Part shown: in pieces, positions 50,312-58,747 of the stretch
How the letters are laid out: each line of letters begins with the position of its first letter
How positions within the stretch are numbered: the stretch's first letter is position 1
Origin: Armatimonadota bacterium
GTDB lineage: Bacteria > Armatimonadota > Hebobacteria > CAIYQO01
Assembly (NCBI GenBank): GCA_029553475.1
Contig: JAKPKV010000078.1
Span: 1 to 64,000, forward strand
Reading direction: 5' to 3'
Length of the DNA stretch: 64,000 bases
Notes under the pieces: generated by a model
Told to the model about the DNA's origin: nothing
Databases searched by the model: none
The model's input: the letters and a program-made list of their open reading frames with translations, nothing else
Program-made: the position numbers and the translations under genes

Positions 50312-51339
50312 GCTGCATCCCCCTCTGAAATATGCCGTACCGGATAGCGGCGGTACGGGACCCGTACCGTCCGCTCGCTCACCACTTCCCGCCCGATGAG
50401 CGCCCGCAGCAGCCGCCAGGCTTCCGCCCCCACCAGGTCCGGCTGATGGGTGTAGGCGCTCTCCTCCAGCCCCTGCCGCGTAGTCCTGCCCTCGACGATG
50501 TCGGTGGAAATGAGGTGGAAATCGCGCGCGGGACGGAGCGCGGCGCGCTCGGCTTCCTCCAGCACGACCTCCGCGTATGTCACACCGTCGGTGATGATGC
50601 CGTCCCAACGCTGCCCCGCCGCGAAGGCGTTGCGCATCTGCAGGGCGAAGCGCGAGCCGTCCGGCGCCAGCGTCGAGCCGACCAGCCCCCGCGCGGCTCG
50701 CGCCGCCACCGCGGTCGAGAAGCCGTCGGCCATGCGGGCATTGGCATCACAGGCGCGAAAATCGTCCACCAGCAGCAGCGATTTGCACCCGAGCGCCGCC
50801 AGTTCCTCCACCGCCTGGCGCATCATGCCGTCGTGATCGGCGTGCACGCACCCCGCCCGCGGCCAGCCTTCGACCGGAACCCCCCGGTTCACCACTACGG
50901 TGGGGATGCCCGTCTCCAGCACGCGCGCGATATGCGAGACATCGAAATCGCTTTGCAGGATGAGCATGCCGTCCACCCGCCCCTGGGTGATGACCTTCAG
51001 GTAGCGGTGGTCGTCCGAGCGGAAGAGGGCGAGCAGGTGATAATCGTCCGGCTCCATCGCCCGCGCCATGCCGCGCATCATCGTCTGATAAAAGCCGTTG
51101 AAGACGGAATCATACGACGGCTGCAGCAGGCCCACGGTATAGCTCTTGCCCTCCACCAGCGCCCGCCCCACGAAGCTGGGCGTATAGCCCATCTCCCGCG
51201 CCAGGCGCTGCACGCGCAGCCGCGTCGCCGCGGAGACGCGCGCCCCCGGCACCGGGTTCAACGCGTGCGTCACCGTCGTCAGGCTCACGCCCGCCGCCCG
51301 CGCCACGTCCTGCCGCGATACCCGCCCATGTTTCGCCAC
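50308..51339 (-). CDS. LacI/GalR-family transcriptional regulator
   Basis: 343 aa. N-terminal helix-turn-helix 'VSRQDVARAAGVSLTTVTHALN' (residues 6-27) and the hinge 'RLAREMGYTPSFVGRALVEGKSYTVGLLQPS' lead into a periplasmic-binding-protein-like sensor ('LIGREVVSERTVRVPYR' at the end). The GTG at 51339 follows GGAGGG; an ATG 24 bases upstream lacks a ribosome binding site. A 17-base palindrome lies 39 bases upstream in the divergent region. It should control its own operon with the Gfo/Idh gene and perhaps the amidohydrolase at 51531. The effector is presumably a sugar, unknown. Confidence 0.93.
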   Translation of the reverse strand: MAKHGRVSRQDVARAAGVSLTTVTHALNPVPGARVSAATRLRVQRLAREMGYTPSFVGRALVEGKSYTVGLLQPSYDSVFNGFYQTMMRGMARAMEPDDYHLLALFRSDDHRYLKVITQGRVDGMLILQSDFDVSHIARVLETGIPTVVVNRGVPVEGWPRAGCVHADHDGMMRQAVEELAALGCKSLLLVDDFRACDANARMADGFSTAVAARAARGLVGSTLAPDGSRFALQMRNAFAAGQRWDGIITDGVTYAEVVLEEAERAALRPARDFHLISTDIVEGRTTRQGLEESAYTHQPDLVGAEAWRLLRALIGREVVSERTVRVPYRRYPVRHISEGDAA

Positions 51340-51378
51340 CCGCCGCCCTCCGGGAGATGCCAACTCGATTAAGCAGTG

Positions 51379-51395
51379 TAGCGGATGATCCGCTA
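51379..51395. promoter_or_regulatory. Palindromic LacI-type operator
   Basis: TAGCGGATGATCCGCTA, a perfect 8+1+8 inverted repeat, lies between the LacI-type gene (start 51339) and the plus-strand amidohydrolase (start 51531). Size, symmetry and position fit a LacI/GalR operator controlling both directions, though the central CG pair of typical operators is replaced by a single G. Confidence 0.65.
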
Positions 51396-51530
51396 TCTGT
51401 AAAGTGCGTGTGCCGGAAAACTCGAATCATCATGCCGGCGGACAGACGAAAAAAGGATTTCCCGGCACTCCGACGAACACCAACGTCACCCAGCAGGCGC
51501 TCTTCTCGTGCGCCGGACAGGACACGATCC

Positions 51531-52364
51531 ATGATTGACATCCACCTGCACATCGGCCGCCTGTATCTGTCGGAGCCAGGCCCCCTCACCGCCCGCCACC
51601 TGCTGAAGCTGATGGACACACACGGCATCGCGCGGGCCTGCCTGCTGCCGATGGAGAACCCCGAATACACCAGCTTTTACGTGACCAATGAAGACGTGCT
51701 GCGCGCCTGCCAGCGCCATCCTGATCGCTTTATCCCTTTCTGCAACGTGGATCCGCGCCGGGAAGGCCCGCTGCGCGGCATGCTGGAGCATTATCGCGAC
51801 CGCGGATGCCGCGGCTTCGGCGAGGGCATCGCCGCGCTGCCGATTGACGACCCGCGCTGCATGGAGATGTATGCCGTCTGCGGCGAGTTCGGCTGGCCGG
51901 TCATCCTCGACATCATGGGCGTGGCCAATATTGACGACGTGGGCTTCCCCCGCTACCAGCGCATGCTGCGCGAACTGCCCGACACCGTTTTCCTCGGCCA
52001 CGCGATGCATTTCTGGGCGGAAATCTCCGGCGACGTCACCGCCGACCAGATCACCGGCTATCCGAAAGGTCCCATCGCCCCCGGCGGCACCGTGCCGATG
52101 ATGCTGAACACCTACCCGAATCTCTACGGCGACATCTCCGCCGGCAGCGGCTACAACGCCCTCACCCGCGATCCGGCATTCGGCTATCGCTTCCTGGAGG
52201 AGTTCCAGGACAAACTCGTCCTCGGCACCGACATCTGCCGCCTCGATCAGGATATGCTGATCGTCCCCTACCTGAAGGACGCGCTCGCCACCGGCAAGAT
52301 CAGTCAGGCCGCCTTCACCAAGATCACGCGGACGAACGCGGAGAAGATCCTGCGCCTGGCGTAA
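51531..52364 (+). CDS. Amidohydrolase 2 family protein
   Basis: 277 aa. 'IDIHLH' supplies the HxH metal motif; 'LGHAMHFWAEISGD' and 'LGTDICRLD' the later ligands. Its closest partner in this window is the protein at 2625-3506 (shared 'GHA..FW.EISGD', 'YPNLYGDISAGSGYNALTRDP', 'LEEFQDKLVLGTD'). It ends 'KITRTNAEKILRLA'. It runs divergently from the LacI-type regulator with a palindromic operator between them, so it is likely controlled by it. Metal-dependent lactonase or decarboxylase on a sugar acid is plausible. Confidence 0.87.
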   Translation: MIDIHLHIGRLYLSEPGPLTARHLLKLMDTHGIARACLLPMENPEYTSFYVTNEDVLRACQRHPDRFIPFCNVDPRREGPLRGMLEHYRDRGCRGFGEGIAALPIDDPRCMEMYAVCGEFGWPVILDIMGVANIDDVGFPRYQRMLRELPDTVFLGHAMHFWAEISGDVTADQITGYPKGPIAPGGTVPMMLNTYPNLYGDISAGSGYNALTRDPAFGYRFLEEFQDKLVLGTDICRLDQDMLIVPYLKDALATGKISQAAFTKITRTNAEKILRLA

Positions 52365-52381
52365 TACCCGCCGCGCACGGG

Positions 52382-52475
52382 TCGTGCTCGTACTCGTATT
52401 CGAAATCAGCTACGTGCGGACAGGATGTCCGCGCTCCGACGAGTACAAGCGCTGACGCGCTGGTGACGCGTATGG
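52382..52475. repeat. Mosaic intergenic repeat (second copy)
   Basis: TACTCG-type repeats (52382-52401) are followed by GCGGACAGGATGTCCGCGCT (52416-), which is identical over 24 bases to 7525-7548 but inverted, and by 52441-52474, which matches 7563-7596 directly (28 of 34). So the blocks were rearranged relative to the copy near 7.5 kb. Confidence 0.7.
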
Positions 52476-52505
52476 GGCCGGGGAGTGGGGCCGATACCAG
52501 CTCCT

Positions 52506-54734
52506 TTACAGATCGCTCACCAGGGCCATCGCCGTCAGCGCGGGCACGGTCAGCGTCACGCGGCCGTCAATCGTCACCGTCTGCTGTGCATCGGAACCGG
52601 CGGTGAGCACCAGCCAGGCGCCGGCGGGCATCTCGTCGTCGAGGCAGAGCGTCACTGCGCGCGCATCGGTCGCCTCGTTCAGCAGCAATACCGCGAAATC
52701 GCCGTCGGGAGATTGCCACACCGTGTTGCGCACGGCGGGGCGCTCCAGCGCCACCGGGCGTTCTTTCCCGCAGCAGGCGGGGGAGAGATCCAGCGCCAGC
52801 GCGGCGCCGCTCACCGTCATCTCCAGCGGGCGCTGCATGATGCCGAAATGGAGGATGGCGCGCACCTGCGCGCGCAGGCGCACCAGGTCGCGCAGGAACG
52901 CGGCGGCCTCCGGGTGGTCGAGGATCGCGTCGTGCATCCAGCCAAGCTGCCCGCCGAACAGGAACTGCTCGCCTTGCTCGATGACGAACAGTTGCGGGTC
53001 CGCCATCACCGCCTCGGGCGTGGAGCGCCCCATGACCGTGGTGTAGCCACTGTAGATGGCGGGATGCAGCGGCACGTAGTCCTCGATGGGCGGCACGAAG
53101 GACAGGTACAGATCAATGCGGTCCATGAAGGCATCCGACAGCAACTCGCTGCTGAGGAAGCGGTCGGGATCTTCCGCGATCATCGGCGCCATCGCGCCCA
53201 GCGCGTCATCGTATCCCTGCCAGTACCACGCGCCCCCGCCGAGCGGGTGGCCGTGCCCCGCGTGGTAGCACAGCGAGGGGCCCATGGCGGTGATCTGATC
53301 GAAGTAGACGCCATCAGTGCCATAGTGCCGCCACAGCGTCCGCGCGGTATCCCACCACTGCATCCGTGCCCAGCGATCAGCCGGGCAGAGCGCCAGCGGC
53401 CAGTCATCCTGATCGGTGTATTTCTCCAGATACGGCTGGCCGTGCGCCTCGACGGTGGCATGCGCGCGGTCCGTCGCGAACGTCGGCCGGTCGCGATAGA
53501 GCAGGCGGCCCTGACAGTAGGGCATCACCACCACCCCGCGGCTCTGCAGATCGTCCAGCACTTCGACGAACCCTTCCTGCACGGGAAAATGCGCCGGGTA
53601 ATGCGTGTGCCAGGAGAAATCATGCCAGTGATACCAGTGAATCCCGAAGGGCGCGCCGAAAAAATCGAGGAGTTTGTGCATCGCGCGCTGGAAGTCCCAT
53701 GCCGGCGCTGACTCCCGCGCCCACGCCGGGAAGGCGTAGCGGATGAACCAGAGATCAAGGCTGGCCAGTGTCACCGACGCGTCATCGCGCTCGGCGAGCA
53801 GGCCGCGCCGGCACCAGCGCTGCCGCGTCGCCCACGCGCGGTGGATGTGCCCGGCGTCGAACCAATCGCCGGTGAAGCCGCGCAGCACCACCGGATACGG
53901 GCAGGTCCACGCATGGCGCATCTCCGGCCAGTGATTCACCCGGAGCTGCATCGCCGGGTCGGCGCTGAGACGCGCATCCAGCGGCGCGCGCGCGGGCAGC
54001 GGCGGCATCACCACGTCCCAGAAGTGGCGCCAGCCGGCGGGATGCTCCCCTTCCACGTACTGCGCGTCGAGGCCGGTGAAGTGGCTGTCGGGATCGAGCA
54101 CCCCCACATACAGGCCATGCGCGCCGTGGAACCACGCCATCATCTGGCACCAGTTCACCGAGCCGGGGTACTGGCCGGCGAAATCGGTCATGTCCGCCAG
54201 CGGGTTTCGGCGCAGCACGCCCCAGTTCTCCGGATAGAGCAGCGCGTCGTCGTCCGGCGCCGCGTAGTCGCCAAAACCGCGGATCCGCGGGAAGGCCGCG
54301 CGCTTCACCGCCCAGTCTTCCGGCAGGTGTACACCGAAGGTAAAGCGCAGCTCCTCCGCGTCCTCGCCCCCCGTGACGCGCAGCGTCACCGTCGCCAGGC
54401 CGCCGGGCACGGGCGCGGTATAGGTCAGCGACAGCCCGTCTTCGTCGCCGGCGATGACCGGGGTGAGCGCGCTGCTGTCCAGCGTGAGATCGGCGAGGTA
54501 TTCGTCGCGGTTCGCCATCGCCGTGCGCCCCGCGAAATCGTTCAGGCTCGGGAAATCAATCGCCGGCAGCGGATCGTCATAGCACACCGGTCGGATGATG
54601 CCCAGCTCCCACAGGCCCACCGGATGCCGCTGCGACGCCAGGAAATCATACGTCCCATCGCGCCGCGCCAGCGACACCGCGCGCCCTTGCGCGTCCAGGC
54701 GCAGCACCAACGACTGACAACGGACCTCATACAT
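52506..54734 (-). CDS. Large glycosidase-like protein (DUF6259-type, TIM barrel)
   Basis: 742 aa without a signal peptide. After a beta-rich N-terminal domain, a barrel region reads 'FDFQ..LDFFGAPFGIHWYHWHDFSWHTHYPAHFPVQEGFVEVLDDLQSRGVVVMPYCQGRLLY', then 'YGTDGVYFDQITAMGPSLCYHAGHGHPLGGG'. The Asp in GVYFDQ is a candidate catalytic residue, as in clan GH-A/GH-D barrels. I think this resembles the DUF6259 family of glycosidase-like proteins. The C-terminal 150 aa are a beta-sandwich. The ATG at 54734 is preferred over a GTG nine bases upstream; GGGGTG precedes it. Divergent from the esterase at 54916. Confidence 0.65.
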   Translation of the reverse strand: MYEVRCQSLVLRLDAQGRAVSLARRDGTYDFLASQRHPVGLWELGIIRPVCYDDPLPAIDFPSLNDFAGRTAMANRDEYLADLTLDSSALTPVIAGDEDGLSLTYTAPVPGGLATVTLRVTGGEDAEELRFTFGVHLPEDWAVKRAAFPRIRGFGDYAAPDDDALLYPENWGVLRRNPLADMTDFAGQYPGSVNWCQMMAWFHGAHGLYVGVLDPDSHFTGLDAQYVEGEHPAGWRHFWDVVMPPLPARAPLDARLSADPAMQLRVNHWPEMRHAWTCPYPVVLRGFTGDWFDAGHIHRAWATRQRWCRRGLLAERDDASVTLASLDLWFIRYAFPAWARESAPAWDFQRAMHKLLDFFGAPFGIHWYHWHDFSWHTHYPAHFPVQEGFVEVLDDLQSRGVVVMPYCQGRLLYRDRPTFATDRAHATVEAHGQPYLEKYTDQDDWPLALCPADRWARMQWWDTARTLWRHYGTDGVYFDQITAMGPSLCYHAGHGHPLGGGAWYWQGYDDALGAMAPMIAEDPDRFLSSELLSDAFMDRIDLYLSFVPPIEDYVPLHPAIYSGYTTVMGRSTPEAVMADPQLFVIEQGEQFLFGGQLGWMHDAILDHPEAAAFLRDLVRLRAQVRAILHFGIMQRPLEMTVSGAALALDLSPACCGKERPVALERPAVRNTVWQSPDGDFAVLLLNEATDARAVTLCLDDEMPAGAWLVLTAGSDAQQTVTIDGRVTLTVPALTAMALVSDL

Positions 54735-54915
54735 GCGCGTCACCCCATCAAGAAGATACTCGCCTGTATTTCGCGCTATCGCCCGTCTTTCCTTGCAGGA
54801 ACGGGCCGCTTCGCAAAGAAAGTATCCCTAATCGCTTCCGGAGCGCGCCGCGCGGGCAATGCGCTGCCGCGCGGGGGCGCCGGCCGGATAACGACAACGG
54901 CGGAGGAACGTCGCC

Positions 54916-56721
54916 ATGCGCTGGTTCATGCTGTTGCTGCTGTGTGTCATGGGGGGAGCATTCGCCGTGGAGCCCATCACGCTCGTTGCGCGCCCGACAG
55001 GGGGCTGGCGGACTGTCGGCCTGCCGTATGCCGCCCGCATCTCCGCGCAGGGGCATCTGGAATCACTCATCGTGGATGGGGTGGATTTCCTCGCGCCGGG
55101 GGACGGCCCGATTCGCGGTTTTTTCATCAGCGACCGCGAGGCGCCCGCGCCCTTCACCACCGTGGCGGCGACGGATACCACGCTCACCGTCGGCAATGAC
55201 GGCGCGGAAGCGAGACTGCGCTTCGCGGCGGACGGCATCCACGTCACGACGCGCAACCTGAAGTATACCGACGGCCACTGTTTCCGGTTGGCGGTCACGA
55301 AAGACCTGGCACGCCTCAAAAGCCCCGTCACCGGGCTGGAGCACGCGCTGCCGGTGACGGGCAACGTCAGCGAGAAGATGCGCCTCATCGCCTATAACGG
55401 CGCCTCGCTCACCCTCCCCGGCGATTACCTCTACGCCGGCGGCAACGGCTACCTGGTCAAGCTGCCGTGGGTGCTGCGGGAAGGGCCGGAAGCGAGCTAC
55501 GTCATCGCAGTCGCCGCCACGCCACAGGTCGAAGACCTGCTCAAAGTGCTGCCCAAAGCCGCCTTCCAGGACTTCACCTACTGGGAAGGCGGCGCGCAGC
55601 CGTATTACACCGAGCTGACCAACATGTCGCCCGACATCTTCCGCGGCGCGATGGTCCTCGCGCTGCGCCATTACCTGAAACCGGCGCCGACGACCGAGCT
55701 GCGCCAGAGCTTCGTGCTGGGCAAGGGGGCGACGAAGCTCCTCACCTGGAAGCTGGCAGGGCTGGAACCCGGCCTCTACATCGCCGAGATGCGCGTGGAG
55801 CGCAAGGCAGAGCGCGGCACCTGCGGCTTCTCGCGCTTCGTGTACCACGCCGGCGCACTCCAGCCGCAGACGAAGCCCGCTGATTTCGACGCCTTCTGGG
55901 CGCGCACGCTGGAGGAACAGGCGAAGATTCCGCTGGACCTGCGCATCGCGAAAGTGAAGGAGATCGGCAAGAGCGCGCTGTATAAATTCGACTTCGCCGG
56001 GCTGCTCGGGTATCGCTGCTACGGCTACCTCTCCGTGCCGCTGGACACGACGCGGACGTATCCCGCCGTGCTGGTGCTGCCCTCCTCCGGCTTGCACGCC
56101 ATCGCCCCGCCGTATGTTGACGACCACACCGTGGGCATGGCCATCAACATCAGCAACGTGGACGTGGACCTGCCGAACGAGCAGTATGACTGGCGCACGT
56201 GGCCGGCGCCGTACCTGGTCACCGGCATCCTGGACAAGGACCACTACAGCCTGCGCTTCTCGTATGCGGCCATGGTGCGCGCCGCCGAGCTGCTGGCCGC
56301 GCGCCCGGAGGTAGACGCGGAGCGGATGCTCGTCACCGGCAGCAGCCAGGGCGGCGGCCTCACCCTCATCGCCGCCGGCCTCTATCCGCGGTTCGCGGCG
56401 GCCATCGCCAACGTGCCCGCCCTCTGCCGGCTGGACTGGAACTTTGAGATCATCAAACCGGAGTATTTTCCCATCGGCGCCACGAAAGGCACGCAGCCGA
56501 TGATCTCGCGCACGCTCAACTACTACGACGCCGTACACTTCGCCCCGCGGATCACCTGCCCCACCTGGGTCTCCGTCGGCCTTTTTGACGACGTCACCCC
56601 CGCCATGAACGTCTTCTGCGCGTACAACGCCATCACCGCGCGGAAGCAGATGCTCGTCCAACCCTTCACCGGTCACGGCGGCGGCTGGCCGCGTGACGCG
56701 GCGAAGGGCGTCTGGCCGTAG
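54916..56721 (+). CDS. Secreted acetyl xylan esterase-like (CE7-type) alpha/beta hydrolase
   Basis: 601 aa. Signal peptide residues 1-17 (MRWFMLLLLCVMGGAFA). The N-terminal 310 residues are beta-rich and of unknown family. The C-terminal half, from 'DFDAFWARTLEEQAKIPLDLR', is a CE7/acetyl xylan esterase fold: 'VLVLPSSGLHAIAPPYVDDHTVGMAINISN', catalytic Ser477 in TGSSQGG, Asp in 'GLFDDVTP' and His in 'FTGHGGGWPRDA'. CE7 enzymes remove acetyl groups from xylan or cephalosporins. CGGCGGAGGAAC precedes the start. It is convergent with the nitrilase gene, 22 bases apart. Confidence 0.83.
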   Translation: MRWFMLLLLCVMGGAFAVEPITLVARPTGGWRTVGLPYAARISAQGHLESLIVDGVDFLAPGDGPIRGFFISDREAPAPFTTVAATDTTLTVGNDGAEARLRFAADGIHVTTRNLKYTDGHCFRLAVTKDLARLKSPVTGLEHALPVTGNVSEKMRLIAYNGASLTLPGDYLYAGGNGYLVKLPWVLREGPEASYVIAVAATPQVEDLLKVLPKAAFQDFTYWEGGAQPYYTELTNMSPDIFRGAMVLALRHYLKPAPTTELRQSFVLGKGATKLLTWKLAGLEPGLYIAEMRVERKAERGTCGFSRFVYHAGALQPQTKPADFDAFWARTLEEQAKIPLDLRIAKVKEIGKSALYKFDFAGLLGYRCYGYLSVPLDTTRTYPAVLVLPSSGLHAIAPPYVDDHTVGMAINISNVDVDLPNEQYDWRTWPAPYLVTGILDKDHYSLRFSYAAMVRAAELLAARPEVDAERMLVTGSSQGGGLTLIAAGLYPRFAAAIANVPALCRLDWNFEIIKPEYFPIGATKGTQPMISRTLNYYDAVHFAPRITCPTWVSVGLFDDVTPAMNVFCAYNAITARKQMLVQPFTGHGGGWPRDAAKGVWP

Positions 56722-56743
56722 CCCCCGCGCGCCCGCCCCCCGC

Positions 56744-57598
56744 TCACTCCGGCCATTCATCCTTTCGCGCCCGCATCTCGGCGATCATCGTTGCCCAATG
56801 GCCCTGCAAAAACGGCGGGTCTTTCAGGCTGTCCAGGACGTAGGAGCGGTCGGCGCGATCGAGATCGAGGACGGCGGTGATCATCTCTTCCTGGTAGTAG
56901 CCGGCCTCGGCCAGCGGGATGCCGTTGGGCTCGCGGATGACGGACATGCCGCTGGAGGTTTGCAGGCCGTCGGGGGATTGCCCCACCGTGTTCGCCACGC
57001 AGTGGAAGATCTTACAGTTCGGCCCCACCGGCTGTTGGGCGCGGCCGGAGACGCGCTTCCACGCCACCGCTTCGATCTCGTCGGAGCTGCAGGAGGGGTG
57101 GAAGAGAATTTGCGCGCCCGCCATCGCCGGCAGGCGGTAGAGCTCCGGGTGGCGGCCGTCGCGGCAGATGACCAGCGTGCAGAGGATGCCGTCAAGCTCG
57201 AAGAGCGCCAGCTTGTTCCCCCCGCGACAGTATTTCTGCTCGTCGCGGCCGGCCATGTGCACCTTGGCGTACTCGTAGACGATCTCGCCGTCGGGCGCGA
57301 TGACGTGCATCAGGTTCAGATAGCGGTCCGCCGTTTTTCGCAGGCTGCCGACGAGGCACCAGATGCCGGCGGCTTTCGTCAACCGGCAGGTCTCTTCCAG
57401 CGCCGCCCGCACCGCCGCCGGAGATAGGGTGACGACGTAGGGGAAGTAGTAGCCCGTCAGCGTGGTCTCCGGAAAGAGCACCACCCGGCTCCCCGCCCCC
57501 GCCGCCCGGCCGAGAGCCTCCCCCACCCGCGCCAGGTTATACTCCAGCGGCTTCGCCCAGTGCATTTGCACGCACGACACCTGCAGCGTCCGTCCCAT
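56744..57598 (-). CDS. Carbon-nitrogen hydrolase (nitrilase superfamily)
   Basis: 284 aa. The catalytic triad is in place: Glu44 in LFPETTLTG, Lys112 in YEYAKVHM and Cys145 in VICRDGRHPE. The family hydrolyses amides, carbamoyl groups or nitriles. The start has GGAGGGACGAGC; a longer frame upstream has no ribosome binding site. The last part ('YVLDSLKDPPFLQGHWATM') is the usual C-terminal extension. The gene stands alone between the convergent esterase and a long AT-rich intergenic region, so its substrate cannot be guessed. Confidence 0.9.
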   Translation of the reverse strand: MGRTLQVSCVQMHWAKPLEYNLARVGEALGRAAGAGSRVVLFPETTLTGYYFPYVVTLSPAAVRAALEETCRLTKAAGIWCLVGSLRKTADRYLNLMHVIAPDGEIVYEYAKVHMAGRDEQKYCRGGNKLALFELDGILCTLVICRDGRHPELYRLPAMAGAQILFHPSCSSDEIEAVAWKRVSGRAQQPVGPNCKIFHCVANTVGQSPDGLQTSSGMSVIREPNGIPLAEAGYYQEEMITAVLDLDRADRSYVLDSLKDPPFLQGHWATMIAEMRARKDEWPE

Positions 57599-58045
57599 GC
57601 TCGTCCCTCCGACCGTGTTACCGTACTGGAAGGCTTGCCCGCTGTCAAGCAACGCCACACTGTCGTGCGCGTGCCGGCACGCGGGCGTCGTGACGGATAC
57701 CGGCCAGGGCATGCCCGCCGCATCTTTTCGCCGCCCCCTGCCGCGCGGATGCCGCCCACGCGGTCACCTCCCGCTCCTCTTCGCGACCGGGGGCTTTACA
57801 AGCGTGAAAACAGGGTGTAAATTATAGGACAATATATAATATAGAGGTTTAGTATACCCACCTTTGTCCAGACTTTACTCCATTTTTATCAATCCTTTAT
57901 CATCGCGCGCAATTTGTCGGCGATAATCACGACACCATTCGCCGTCCCGGGCGGCTTGCGTTTTTCCGAGCTCTCATACCGCGATTCGGCGCTCTTTCGC
58001 CGTCATCGCAGCACGGTACGCTCATCTCTCGAAAGGAGACCATGC
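57599..58045. other. 447-base intergenic region with AT-rich promoter-like stretch
   Basis: No gene seen. It contains an AT-rich part at 57810-57900, unusual for this genome. TTTACA (57795-57800) and TAAATT (57818-57823) are 17 bases apart, a candidate plus-strand promoter for the twin membrane-protein genes, but about 220 bases before their start; TATAAT at about 57835 lacks a -35. The long untranslated stretch could hold a leader RNA; I see no known riboswitch. Confidence 0.4.
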
Positions 58046-58747
58046 ATGGAGAATCCGGACATCCAAGCCCAGATCAACGAGATCAGTTCCATCCGCGGCC
58101 AGATTTCCGTCTGGCGCTCGGCTCTGGTGCTGATCATGGTGCTGGTGCTCGTGATCTGCGTTGGGCAGATGTGGGGCGCCGTCACCAGGCTGACCCAGGC
58201 AGGGCCGACACAGCAGCAGTTCGTGGACAAGCTGACCCTGTCAACGCAACAGGATATTTTACCGCAGATACAGGATGTCGGCACGCAGGCGTGGAAGAGC
58301 ATTGACTTCAATACGCAGGTCGACAAGCTCAACGCCCGCGCCCCGGAAGTCGCCGCCGCCGCGCTGAAGGAAGCCCAGACGCTATCCACAAATATCCCGC
58401 GCAAAGGCAAAGAGATCATCAGCGCCCAGTTTGAGAAGGCGCTCAAGCAGCAGGCCGCCAAGCTCACGGAAGAGTTCCCCGACGTGGATGAGGAAGAGCT
58501 GCGCGCGTTCCTCGGCGACCTGGCGGAAGAGGCGCAGACCCAGGTCACCGACCTCACCGACACCCTCTTCACGCCACATATCGAGACGATGAACGCCATC
58601 GTCGCCGATATCGAAGCGATTAAGACGCTCGAAGGCCCCGCGGCGAAGGCCGACATCCCCACCTGGGAGATGGCGTTCCTCATCATTGATATCGCCCGCG
58701 CGGACTTTGCCGAAGAGCCGGCGACGGCTGGAAAGGGGACGAAATAA
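58046..58747 (+). CDS. Single-pass membrane protein of unknown function (first of a pair)
   Basis: 233 aa. A short N-terminus, one membrane helix at about residues 25-43 (ALVLIMVLVLVICVGQMWG), and a long helical extracytoplasmic region ('LPQIQDVGTQAWKSIDFNTQVDKLNARAPEVAAAALKEAQTLSTNIPRKGKEIISAQFEKALKQQAAKL', then an acidic 'EFPDVDEEELRAFLGDLAEEAQTQVTDLTDTL'). GAAAGGAG precedes the start. The stop overlaps the next ATG as TAATG. The two proteins share the same plan and may form a heterocomplex. Family unknown. Confidence 0.8.
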   Translation: MENPDIQAQINEISSIRGQISVWRSALVLIMVLVLVICVGQMWGAVTRLTQAGPTQQQFVDKLTLSTQQDILPQIQDVGTQAWKSIDFNTQVDKLNARAPEVAAAALKEAQTLSTNIPRKGKEIISAQFEKALKQQAAKLTEEFPDVDEEELRAFLGDLAEEAQTQVTDLTDTLFTPHIETMNAIVADIEAIKTLEGPAAKADIPTWEMAFLIIDIARADFAEEPATAGKGTK

